A stretch of DNA of 32,916 nt from Flavobacteriaceae bacterium (GCA_021647835.1 JAKITY010000009.1:1-32916); one strand, 5' to 3'; counted from the first letter of the stretch, positions 23,825 through 30,672 are shown. Notes: generated from the letters alone by a model not told the origin. Translations and numbers: made by a program.

Positions 23825-24827
23825 AGAACGCAACTTTATTGATAAATTATTATTGTTTCTGAAAGGGCTTTTGATGGGAGCAGCCAATAAAGTTCCAGGA
23901 GTTTCTGGAGGTACAGTTGCCTTTGTGCTTGATTTTTATGAAGAACTTATTTATTCCTTTCAAAAAATAAATGGAAAAGCTTTAAAATTACTTTTCAGCG
24001 GACGATTCAAATCTTTTTATCAATATATAAACGGACAATTTTTAATACTTGTAATGACTGGAAGCATGTTCAGTTTTTTTAGTATTTCTATTTTACTAGA
24101 TTACTTCATTCGTAATTACGAACTCTATGTTTGGAGTGCTTTTTTCGGAATGATTTTGGGTTCTATTTATTATATATGCAAAGATTTTAAATGGACTAAA
24201 ACAAGTGGAATTGTAACTGTAATAGGTGTAATTATTGGGGTTTCTATTAGTTTGATGAATCCAGCGAAAGAAAATGATAACCTTTGGTTTGTCTTTTTTT
24301 GCGGAATGGTTGGTGTTGCAGGAATGACACTTCCAGGACTTTCAGGCTCATTTATTCTCATACTTTTAGGAAATTATGTGTTACTTTTAGTAGATTCTGT
24401 AACGATGCTGTACAAAACAATAACAGATATTTTTTCTGGAAATTTTGATTTTTTAAAAGATGCTGTTCGTATGCGATATTTAAAAATTATTGCCACTTTT
24501 ACGGGAGGTTCTGCTTTTGGACTGGTTTTTACTTCACATATTTTAGGCTATGTTTTAAAACGATGGAATCAAATTGTAACTGCTGTAATTATAGGATTTA
24601 TAACAGGTTCTTTAGGGATTGTTTGGCCTTGGAAAAGAGAAGTTTATAAACTTGAAAACGGAATTATTTTACATGATATTAATGGTGATAAAGTGATTGA
24701 AAACTATCAAAGATATCTTCCTAATATAGCGATTTCTGAAACTTGGATTGCAATTGTTTTTATTTTATTTGGAATAGGATTGTTATTGTTTTTAGATCTT
24801 TATTCAAAGCGGAAAAATAAAATTTAG
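23817..24827 (+). CDS. DUF368 polytopic membrane protein (PopT-like), copy 2
   Basis: A 336-aa paralogue of the preceding protein. The paired signatures are LLMGAANKVPGVSGGTVAFV and GVAGMTLPGLSGSFILILLG. The sequences align along their length (FKSFYQYINGQFL against IKAVWKQVNGNFL; GFITGSLGIVWPWKREV against GFILGSLNKIWPWKETL). The ADV of copy 1 is ANK here, and loop lengths differ, so the two have diverged. Two adjacent paralogues may form a heterodimer or have split specificity; this is inference. aroE starts one base after its stop. Confidence 0.9.
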   Translation: MSKERNFIDKLLLFLKGLLMGAANKVPGVSGGTVAFVLDFYEELIYSFQKINGKALKLLFSGRFKSFYQYINGQFLILVMTGSMFSFFSISILLDYFIRNYELYVWSAFFGMILGSIYYICKDFKWTKTSGIVTVIGVIIGVSISLMNPAKENDNLWFVFFCGMVGVAGMTLPGLSGSFILILLGNYVLLLVDSVTMLYKTITDIFSGNFDFLKDAVRMRYLKIIATFTGGSAFGLVFTSHILGYVLKRWNQIVTAVIIGFITGSLGIVWPWKREVYKLENGIILHDINGDKVIENYQRYLPNIAISETWIAIVFILFGIGLLLFLDLYSKRKNKI

Positions 24828-24828
24828 G

Positions 24829-25578
24829 ATGACTGATAAAAAGAAATTTGGATTGATTGGTAAAAATATTTCGTACTCTTTTTCAAAAGGATATTTTCTC
24901 AATAAATTTAAAGAATTAAAGTTAGATAATTATTCATTTCGTAATTACGACTTGCCAGAAATTTCCGAATTCCCGTTTATAACATACCATAAAGAAGAAG
25001 AATTTGGAGGTTTTAATGTGACGATTCCTTATAAAGAATCAATAATTAAATATCTTTCAAGTCTTGATGATGATGCGCAGAAAATAGGAGCAGTAAACAC
25101 CATTAAAATCACTAATGACAATCAATTAATTGGCTTTAATACAGATGTTTATGGTTTTGAAAACTCACTAAAACCATTGTTAAAATCACACCATAAAAAA
25201 GCCTTAATACTTGGTACAGGAGGCGCTTCAAAAGCCATTGCCTTTGTATTAGATAAATTAAATATCCATTTTCAATTTGTTTCTAGAAATCCAATTTCAG
25301 AGAATAGTATTTCTTATAAAAACATATCTAAAGAAACAATTGAAGAACATCAATTAATAATTAATTGTACGCCTTTGGGAACACACCCAAACATTCAAGA
25401 TTGTCCTGACATTCCGTATGAATTTCTGACTGATAAGCATTTTTTGTATGATTTAAGCTATAATCCTTCAGAAACGGAGTTTTTGAAAAGAGGCAAAAAA
25501 CAAGGCACAACTATCAAAAACGGATTAGAAATGCTTGAACTACAAGCAGAAAAATCTTGGAAAATCTGGAATTCTTAG
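24829..25578 (+). CDS. aroE: Shikimate dehydrogenase
   Basis: A 249-aa enzyme. The substrate domain has FGLIGKNISYSFSKGYFLNKF (variant of the GxPxxHSxSP loop), FNVTIPYKE with the catalytic Lys, GAVNTI and GFNTDVYGF. The NADP domain has the dinucleotide loop LGTGGASKAIAFVL, INCTPLGTHP, DLSYNPSETEFLK and NGLEMLELQAEKSWKIWN. It reduces 3-dehydroshikimate to shikimate on the way to chorismate. It is slightly shorter than the E. coli enzyme. Its last 26 bases (coding KSWKIWNS and most of the stop) are repeated exactly at 30540-30565, just beyond the peptide-export cassette. Confidence 0.96.
   Translation: MTDKKKFGLIGKNISYSFSKGYFLNKFKELKLDNYSFRNYDLPEISEFPFITYHKEEEFGGFNVTIPYKESIIKYLSSLDDDAQKIGAVNTIKITNDNQLIGFNTDVYGFENSLKPLLKSHHKKALILGTGGASKAIAFVLDKLNIHFQFVSRNPISENSISYKNISKETIEEHQLIINCTPLGTHPNIQDCPDIPYEFLTDKHFLYDLSYNPSETEFLKRGKKQGTTIKNGLEMLELQAEKSWKIWNS
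25552..25577 (+). repeat. 26-bp direct repeat, left copy (3' end of aroE)
   Basis: This stretch (AAATCTTGGAAAATCTGG and onward to ATTCTTA) is identical base for base to 30540-30565 in the same orientation. The two copies bracket the whole export cassette. The left copy encodes the C-terminus of AroE, so the gene remains intact after the presumed insertion. Confidence 0.85.
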
Positions 25579-25586
25579 TTTTTGTA

Positions 25587-25619
25587 AGTGATAGGATGAC
25601 TTCAAGTCATCCTATCACT
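25587..25619. terminator. Bidirectional terminator-like hairpin after aroE
   Basis: AGTGATAGGATGAC pairs with GTCATCCTATCACT (14 bp perfect) around the loop TTCAA. It lies between aroE (plus) and the XRE regulator (minus), whose stop is 10 bases away. The U-tract is weak on both sides, so it could also be a dispersed palindrome. Confidence 0.6.
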
Positions 25620-25629
25620 ATAATAATAA

Positions 25630-25845
25630 TCACTCCAACTCCCTAAAAAACTCTTCTAAAGTCATTTGATGCGCATCTAACACACGCAAAAAAGTACGAA
25701 TGGTAAAGTTTGTGCCTTTTTCCATACGCCAATATTGTACACGTGGTATTTTATGTTCCCAAGCAAAAAACTCATGACTTCCATATCCTTTATCAATACG
25801 CAATTCTTTAATGTGCTTTGCTATTTTAATAATTCTCTCATCCAT
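25630..25845 (-). CDS. Small XRE-type helix-turn-helix regulator (71 aa)
   Basis: The protein is almost only the DNA-binding domain: IAKHIKELRIDKGYGSHEFFAWEHKIPRVQYWRMEKGTNFTIRTFLRVLDAHQMTLEEFF has the five-helix Cro/CI arrangement. It is transcribed away from the peptide-export genes, within the 26-bp repeats. A 7+7 palindrome (25900-25916) in the intergenic region facing the second regulator is a possible target. It may control the cassette; this is inferred from location. Confidence 0.8.
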   Translation of the reverse strand: MDERIIKIAKHIKELRIDKGYGSHEFFAWEHKIPRVQYWRMEKGTNFTIRTFLRVLDAHQMTLEEFFRELE

Positions 25846-25899
25846 TATACAAATATCTTTGTATTCACCAAAACAGAAACATCATAAACAATGTACTTA

Positions 25900-25916
25900 T
25901 ATATGAGTTTCATATA
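25900..25916. promoter_or_regulatory. Candidate operator palindrome
   Basis: TATATGA-GTT-TCATATA is a perfect 7+7 inverted repeat in the 223-base region between the two divergently arranged regulators of the cassette. Its size suits an HTH dimer. No good TAnnTTTG box is nearby (GATATTTG upstream of the XRE gene has one mismatch). Confidence 0.35.
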
Positions 25917-25950
25917 AGAAATATTTTATATATTCGTATTTTAATCAGAA

Positions 25951-25985
25951 TAGTCAAGGTTTCACTTTGAGTGAAGCCTTGACTA
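25951..25985. repeat. Palindromic stem-loop in the regulator intergenic region
   Basis: TAGTCAAGG-T-TTCACT pairs with AGTGAA-G-CCTTGACTA (one G-T wobble) around the loop TTG. An A-rich run follows, so it is not a plus-strand terminator. Twelve bases separate it from the next palindrome. Confidence 0.55.
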
Positions 25986-25997
25986 AAAAAATAAAAA

Positions 25998-26048
25998 AGA
26001 CCTCACAGGTTTTACTTGTCCGCCTTTGGAGGAAAACCTGTGAGGTCT
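25998..26048. repeat. Long palindromic (REP-like) element
   Basis: AGACCTCACAGGTTTT and AAAACCTGTGAGGTCT form a perfect 16-bp inverted repeat around a 19-base spacer that itself contains TCC/GGA. It ends 20 bases before the second regulator's ATG. The sequence has the look of a dispersed palindrome common in flavobacterial intergenic DNA. In the transcript it would be a strong hairpin just upstream of the start codon. Confidence 0.65.
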
Positions 26049-26068
26049 AACTAAAAAAAGTAAAACCT

Positions 26069-26410
26069 ATGAAAACCCTAAAACAATTAGAGCGCTTACG
26101 GAAAATACACCAATATATAAAAGCCTCAAATGCTGGAACACCAAAAGAGTTTGCAAGTAAACTCAACATAAGTGAAAGCCAATTGTACAACGTATTGGAA
26201 GACCTGAAAATAAAAGGGTTTCCTATTGTGTATTCTCGTACAGAAAAAACCTATCTATATAATAATGAATGCGAATTAGAAATTCATTATTCTGTAGAAC
26301 TACTCACAGCACAAGAAAAAATAAATATTGCAGGTGGAACTATAGAAAATTTCTTTACTCCAATGCAATTAGAGTGGACAGGTTTACATTCGCAGTATCA
26401 AAGCAATTAA
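26069..26410 (+). CDS. Winged-helix/HTH domain protein (113 aa) of the peptide cassette
   Basis: The N-terminal half is an HTH_11/DeoR-like domain: LERLRKIHQYIKASNAGTPKEFASKLNISESQLYNVLEDLKIKGFPIVYSRTEKTYLY has three helices and a wing strand. The C-terminal half (ECELEIHYSVELLTAQEKINIAGG and following) is not recognised. Similar small HTH proteins often stand in front of double-glycine peptide genes in flavobacteria, as far as I recall. It sits 174 bases ahead of the precursor peptide gene, separated by a MITE-like repeat. It probably regulates the peptide locus; this is inference. Confidence 0.75.
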   Translation: MKTLKQLERLRKIHQYIKASNAGTPKEFASKLNISESQLYNVLEDLKIKGFPIVYSRTEKTYLYNNECELEIHYSVELLTAQEKINIAGGTIENFFTPMQLEWTGLHSQYQSN

Positions 26411-26454
26411 AATGTGCACATTTTTAAGGTTTTGATAGGCATTGTGAATTTCAA

Positions 26455-26532
26455 CGTCATTGCGAGCAAAGCGAAGCAATCTCATAAATATAAAGAGATT
26501 GCCACGGTTTTAAAAAAAACCTCGCAATGACA
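26455..26532. repeat. MITE/REP-type element of the CGTCATTGCGAG family
   Basis: The outer arms GTCATTGCGAG and CTCGCAATGAC are a perfect 11-bp inverted repeat. Inside, GCAATCTC and GAGATTGC form a second stem. The text CATTGCGAGCAAAGCGAAGC belongs to a palindromic repeat found in many unrelated bacterial genomes. It ends 52 bases before the precursor peptide gene. Confidence 0.75.
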
Positions 26533-26584
26533 CAAAAACTTTACAAGCCAAAAAACAAATTATTAAATTAAAATTTTTAACTTT

Positions 26585-26791
26585 ATGAAAAATTTAGAAA
26601 ATTACGGTGTTCAAGAAATGAATGCTATGGAAATTAGAAATACTGAAGGAGGATGGGTGTCAGAAGTTTTAAGGGGCCTTGCATATATAGCCGCTATCGC
26701 TGCAGCTGCTAATGATTTATGTGGTCAATGTATCACTGAAGCAATTGCTTCAAGTGATTCTAGTCTTGGAGGATCAAGACAATTTGAATGA
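26585..26791 (+). CDS. Double-glycine leader peptide, bacteriocin-like precursor (68 aa)
   Basis: The leader MKNLENYGVQEMNAMEIRN ends in TEGG (residues 22-23) and has hydrophobic residues at the positions C39 peptidases read (I17 at -7, M12 at -12). It resembles the NLENYGVQEL-type leaders of Bacteroidetes class IIb-like peptides. Cleavage after GG would release a 45-residue core starting WVSEVLRGLAYIAAIAAAA, an alpha-helical hydrophobic stretch. CGQC (C46, C49) and a Ser/Gly-rich tail (SSDSSLGGSRQFE) follow. The two cysteines may form a disulfide or bind metal. No lanthionine, radical SAM or other maturase is present. A C39-ABC exporter and a HlyD partner lie downstream. An antimicrobial or signalling role is inferred. 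Confidence 0.85.
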   Translation: MKNLENYGVQEMNAMEIRNTEGGWVSEVLRGLAYIAAIAAAANDLCGQCITEAIASSDSSLGGSRQFE

Positions 26792-26804
26792 TAATACTTA
26801 GCAT

Positions 26805-26842
26805 TACATCAAAATAAATTGATTGTAATTTATTTTGATGTA
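26805..26842 (+). promoter_or_regulatory. Stem-loop between precursor and membrane ORF
   Basis: TACATCAAAATAAATT pairs perfectly over 16 bp with AATTTATTTTGATGTA around GATTGT. It begins 13 bases after the peptide stop codon. It could end or slow transcription, or protect the 3' end of the precursor mRNA, so that the peptide is made in excess over downstream proteins. Confidence 0.55.
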
Positions 26843-26859
26843 TATTTAAACACTATGTT

Positions 26860-27015
26860 ATGAAAATAAGAATTACCCTTTATATATTAATTATAATTAT
26901 AAGTTTATCATATCTATTGAATATCGATTTTCCTTTAAGAAAATATTTTTTAATTTTATTTATTATTATTTCTTTATTCTTAGATTTTGCTCTCACTTAT
27001 TTTAAAAAAAAATAA
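26860..27015 (+). CDS. 51-aa two-helix membrane protein, candidate immunity protein
   Basis: This ORF is below the length limit of the supplied track. It starts MKIRITLYILIIIISLSYLL and ends LDFALTYFKKK then TAA. Two hydrophobic helices (about residues 5-20 and 30-47) are joined by a short linker (NIDFPLRKY) with basic ends. It sits 68 bases after the bacteriocin-like precursor and before the export genes, the usual place and size for an immunity protein of an unmodified bacteriocin. It has no recognisable family. AT-rich DNA can give such ORFs by chance, so confidence is moderate. Confidence 0.55.
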   Translation: MKIRITLYILIIIISLSYLLNIDFPLRKYFLILFIIISLFLDFALTYFKKK

Positions 27016-27023
27016 CTCCTGCC

Positions 27024-27048
27024 TTTGTTGGTGTTTTTCACCAACAAA
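27024..27048. other. Stem-loop after the candidate immunity ORF
   Basis: TTTGTTGGTG and CACCAACAAA make a perfect 10-bp stem with a TTTTT loop, nine bases after the TAA. There is no T-run after it on the plus strand, so it is not a convincing terminator. Two further short hairpins (27086-27100 and 27150-27175) follow before the HlyD gene. Confidence 0.45.
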
Positions 27049-27085
27049 AATCAAACAATTTTAATCTGGATATAGGTATTAAAGT

Positions 27086-27100
27086 ATGCTAGGATAGCAT
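27086..27100. other. Short perfect hairpin upstream of the HlyD gene
   Basis: ATGCTA-GGA-TAGCAT is a 6-bp stem with a 3-base spacer. It could equally be an operator half-site pair. Nothing else supports it. Confidence 0.3.
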
Positions 27101-27149
27101 CTAAAACAAAACTCATAAAAGATGTTTCGTTTATGAAATAAATACTACA

Positions 27150-27175
27150 TTAGCAATTCATTTAAAAATTGCTAA
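27150..27175 (+). promoter_or_regulatory. Hairpin just upstream of the HlyD start codon
   Basis: TTAGCAATT pairs with AATTGCTAA (9 bp) and ends seven bases before the ATG at 27183. In the mRNA it would lie against the ribosome landing site and could limit translation. Confidence 0.35.
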
Positions 27176-27182
27176 ACCCTAA

Positions 27183-28346
27183 ATGAAAAATATCTTTCCA
27201 AAAGAGATTATAGAAAATACTATTGAAGTACACCGTTTTAAACACTCCGTAAAGAGTAAAATCATTTACAGTATTTTACTCTTGAGTATTTTGAGTATTG
27301 GTGCTTCATTACCTTATGTGTCTTTAGATATTTACTCTTCATCTCAAGGTATTTTAAAATCAGAAAAAGAAAGAAATCAAATCACATCGCTGTATTCTGG
27401 TAGAATAGAAGCAATTACTATCAAAGAGAATGACTATGTAAAGAAAGGAGATACATTACTTGTTATTAATAATTCTGTTGGTAAAGAAAAACAAGACTTG
27501 CTTTTAAATCAGTTAGAAGAAACACGTTTATTTGTACATGATTTAAATTACTTGTCACGTAATAATTGGATTCGACAAGATTCGCTACAATCATTTTTAT
27601 ATCAAAAAGAGTATTTGCAATACTTACAAAAACTACGAGAATTACAAACACACTATACTAAAAATAAGCGAGATTTTATCCGTCAAGAAAAACTCTATAA
27701 CAAAGATGTAATCGCAAGGGTAGAATATGAAGAAAGTAAATATAGTTATGATTTGGCAGTTGGTAATCTCAGCCATTTTAAGAAACAACAGCGCAATCAA
27801 TGGCAATCTTCATTAATTCAACAGCGTAACAAAGCCGATGAATTAGAAAGTAGTTTGGCGCAAATGCAAGAAGAGCAAAATAATTATATTATTACAGCAT
27901 CTATTACAGGTACAATACAGAGTTTAAAAGGTTTGGAAGTTGGAAATTTTATTGCTTCAGGCAGTCCTATTGCTGAAATTTCTCCTGATACCGATTTAAT
28001 TGTAGAGTTTTATATAAAACCTTCAGATATTGGATTACTTAAAGAAAATAGTGCTGTTAAATTTCAAATAGATGCTTTTAACTACAATCAATGGGGAATG
28101 GCGACAGGAAAAATAGTGAGTATCAATAAAGATATTTCTATAATCAATAATGTGCCGCTATTTAGAGTGATTTGCTCTCTTGACCAAAAAGAATTACAAC
28201 TAAAAAATGGTTTCAAAGGAAAATTTAAAAAAGGAATGACTTTAAACGCTCGTTTTTTTGTGGTCAATCGTACTGCATTTGAATTGCTATATGACAAGGT
28301 TGATGATTGGTTTAATCCGAGTAAATCAGTTGGCAGTATTCAGTAA
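27183..28346 (+). CDS. HlyD-family membrane fusion protein of the peptide exporter
   Basis: A 387-aa protein with one N-terminal membrane helix (KIIYSILLLSILSIGASLPYVSL, about residues 25-47). A biotinyl-lipoyl half-motif follows (YSGRIEAITIKENDYVKKGDTLLVI). A long coiled coil (about residues 100-235, LLLNQLEETRLFVHDLNYL to DELESSLAQMQEEQNN) comes next, then the second lipoyl half (IITASITGTIQSLKGLEVGNFI) and a beta-barrel domain. It links the inner-membrane ABC exporter to an outer-membrane channel in type 1 secretion. No TolC-like gene is in the window, so a genome-encoded one would be used. The ABC gene follows after 32 bases. Confidence 0.92.
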   Translation: MKNIFPKEIIENTIEVHRFKHSVKSKIIYSILLLSILSIGASLPYVSLDIYSSSQGILKSEKERNQITSLYSGRIEAITIKENDYVKKGDTLLVINNSVGKEKQDLLLNQLEETRLFVHDLNYLSRNNWIRQDSLQSFLYQKEYLQYLQKLRELQTHYTKNKRDFIRQEKLYNKDVIARVEYEESKYSYDLAVGNLSHFKKQQRNQWQSSLIQQRNKADELESSLAQMQEEQNNYIITASITGTIQSLKGLEVGNFIASGSPIAEISPDTDLIVEFYIKPSDIGLLKENSAVKFQIDAFNYNQWGMATGKIVSINKDISIINNVPLFRVICSLDQKELQLKNGFKGKFKKGMTLNARFFVVNRTAFELLYDKVDDWFNPSKSVGSIQ

Positions 28347-28378
28347 ACAGTTAAACACATCAACAATTAAACAATTTT

Positions 28379-30541
28379 ATGGCAAAAACAACCCTAAAAC
28401 AACACGACATTACAGACTGTGGAGCAACCTGTTTAGCATCTATAAGTGCACATTATAAATTAGAACTTCCGATTGCACGAATTCGACAATATGCAGGAAC
28501 AGACAAAAAAGGCACCAATGTTTTAGGCTTGATTGAGGCAGCACAAAAATTGGGTTTTGAAGCCAAAGGTGTCCGTGGAGATTTAGAAAGTTTGTTTAAA
28601 ATACCAAAACCTGCCATTGCACATGTTATTGTAAAAGAGCGTTTACAGCATTATGTAGTTATCTATAAAGTTGATAAGAAGTACATTACAATTATGGATC
28701 CAGGAACAGGAAAAATCCATAAAAAGACACACGTAGCGTTTAAAGAAGAATGGACAGGCGTGTTGGTTTTATTACTTCCAGATGAATCCTTTGAAAAAGG
28801 GAATGAAAAAGTATCTATTCTAAAACGTTTTTGGTTTTTACTAAAACCTCACAAGTTTGTATTGATTCAAGCATTGGTTGGTGCTATTATTTATACACTT
28901 CTTGGCTTGTCAACATCTATTTATATTCAGAAAATAACAGACCATGTATTGGTTGGCGGAAACACAAAACTACTCAACTTATTGAGTATTATTATGCTTG
29001 GTTTATTATTCATACAAGTGTTGATTGGTGTTTTTAAAGATATATTTCTCATCAAAACAGGACAACAGATTGATGCTCGACTTATTTTGGGCTACTACAA
29101 GCATTTACTAAAATTGCCACAACAATTTTTTGATACAATGCGTGTTGGAGAAATTATTTCAAGGATTAATGATGCTGTAAAAATCAGAGTATTTATCAAT
29201 AGTACATCATTATCATTGACCGTAAATTTCTTTATCGTCATTTTTTCTTTTGCTCTGATGTTTAGTTATTATTGGAAATTGGCACTAATAATGTTAGCAA
29301 TTATTCCAGTCTATATCCTTATTTATTGGATTACAAATAGATTGAACAAAAAAACAGAACGTAAAATAATGGAACGCTCTGCCGATTTAGAAAGTCAATT
29401 GGTAGAATCTTTGAATGCTGTTGGTACAATCAAGCGTTTTGGCTTGGAAGATTTTGCGAATATTAAAACGGAAACACGTTTTATTAGTTTGTTACATATT
29501 GGTTATACATCTGCAATGAATAGTATTTTTAGCGGAACGTCTTCTCAAACAGTATCTCGTTTTTTTACAATTATATTATTGTGGAGCGGAACTTATTTTG
29601 TGATAGATCAAGAGATTAGTCCAGGAGAATTGATGTCTTTTTATGCGATTATAGGATATTTTACAGGCCCAATTTCAAGTTTGATTGGTGCAAACAAGAG
29701 TATTCAAAACGCTCTAATTGCTGCTGATAGGTTATTTGAAATAATGGATTTAGAACGTGAGGAAACTGAAAATAAGTTTAAATTAACGGCTGATAAAATT
29801 GATGATATTTCGTTTAAAAATGTAAAATTCCGTTATGGAACGAGAGTTGAAGTGTTTAATGATTTTAATTTGACAATAAAAAAAGGAGAAATCACAGCAA
29901 TTGTTGGTGAAAGTGGTTCTGGAAAATCAACTTTAATTTCTTTATTACAAAATATGTATCCATTGCAAAGCGGAAATATCAGTATTGGAGATATTGATTT
30001 AAAATACATCGAAAACAAAAGTTTGCGAGAGTTGGTAAGTGTTGTACCTCAAAAAATAGATTTATTTGCAGGAAATGTGATTGATAATATTGCTGTTGGA
30101 GATTTTTATCCAAATATGGAATTGATTTTATCAATTTGTAAAAGCATTGGTATTTTAGAGTTTATAGAAACACTCCCAAATAGTTTTAACACTTATTTAG
30201 GCGAGAACGGAGCAACACTTTCTGGCGGACAAAAACAGCGTATTGCTATTGCAAGAGCACTTTATAAGCAGCCTGAAATTTTAGTTTTAGATGAGGCAAC
30301 ATCTTCATTAGATAGTACTTCTGAAAATTACATTCAAAAAACAATACAGAATTTAAGAGCAAAAAGCAAAACTATTGTAATTATTGCACATCGTTTAAGC
30401 ACTGTTATAAATGCAGATACAATTGTAGTTTTAGATAAAGGAAAAGTTCTAGAACAAGGAAATCACAAAGTGCTTTTTAATAAAAAAGGACATTATTATA
30501 ATTTATGGAAACAACAAATGCCAGTTTTTGATGAGCAATAA
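28379..30541 (+). CDS. C39 peptidase-containing ABC exporter (PCAT)
   Basis: A 720-aa protein with three parts. The C39 peptidase domain (residues 1-130) has catalytic Cys14 in QHDITDCGATCLA with Gln8 as oxyanion residue, His91 in LQHYVVIY and Asp107 in IMDPG, so the protease looks active. A six-helix ABC membrane domain spans about residues 155-440. The ATPase (about 480-715) shows GESGSGKST, VVPQKIDLFAG, LSGGQKQRIAIARAL, ILVLDEATSSLD and IAHRLST. It cuts the GG leader and pumps the core peptide out. Its TAA overlaps the right 26-bp repeat by two bases, so the gene ends exactly at the cassette boundary. Confidence 0.96.
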   Translation: MAKTTLKQHDITDCGATCLASISAHYKLELPIARIRQYAGTDKKGTNVLGLIEAAQKLGFEAKGVRGDLESLFKIPKPAIAHVIVKERLQHYVVIYKVDKKYITIMDPGTGKIHKKTHVAFKEEWTGVLVLLLPDESFEKGNEKVSILKRFWFLLKPHKFVLIQALVGAIIYTLLGLSTSIYIQKITDHVLVGGNTKLLNLLSIIMLGLLFIQVLIGVFKDIFLIKTGQQIDARLILGYYKHLLKLPQQFFDTMRVGEIISRINDAVKIRVFINSTSLSLTVNFFIVIFSFALMFSYYWKLALIMLAIIPVYILIYWITNRLNKKTERKIMERSADLESQLVESLNAVGTIKRFGLEDFANIKTETRFISLLHIGYTSAMNSIFSGTSSQTVSRFFTIILLWSGTYFVIDQEISPGELMSFYAIIGYFTGPISSLIGANKSIQNALIAADRLFEIMDLEREETENKFKLTADKIDDISFKNVKFRYGTRVEVFNDFNLTIKKGEITAIVGESGSGKSTLISLLQNMYPLQSGNISIGDIDLKYIENKSLRELVSVVPQKIDLFAGNVIDNIAVGDFYPNMELILSICKSIGILEFIETLPNSFNTYLGENGATLSGGQKQRIAIARALYKQPEILVLDEATSSLDSTSENYIQKTIQNLRAKSKTIVIIAHRLSTVINADTIVVLDKGKVLEQGNHKVLFNKKGHYYNLWKQQMPVFDEQ

Positions 30542-30565
30542 ATCTTGGAAAATCTGGAATTCTTA
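30540..30565 (+). repeat. 26-bp direct repeat, right copy (aroE tail duplicate)
   Basis: Identical to 25552-25577 at all 26 positions. The copy begins within the stop codon of the ABC exporter and encodes the AroE C-terminus plus a TAA if read in the aroE frame. The region after it (ATTTCTGATAGT) is only loosely like the sequence after aroE. Confidence 0.85.
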
Positions 30566-30596
30566 ATTTCTGATAGTATCTACGCAACTTTTTAAG

Positions 30597-30604
30597 TATT
30601 TTTG
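30597..30604 (+). promoter_or_regulatory. Candidate -7 box of the DUF349 gene
   Basis: TATTTTTG matches TAnnTTTG; it lies 68 bases before the ATG. The -33 region is poor. It lies outside the right repeat, so the gene keeps its own promoter despite the presumed insertion. Confidence 0.42.
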
Positions 30605-30672
30605 TATCTATAAGTATAGATAAAACAATGATTGGAAATGTAAGTTTTTGTTTTGTTTATGACTAATTTTAA

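Noticed and set aside
26585-26791. Lanthipeptide or other modified RiPP precursor
   Set aside because: No LanB/LanM, YcaO, radical SAM or cyclodehydratase gene is in the cassette; the C39 exporter alone fits an unmodified peptide.
27024-27048. Rho-independent terminator after the 51-aa ORF
   Set aside because: The T-run is in the loop and no U-tract follows on the plus strand, so it is listed only as a stem-loop.
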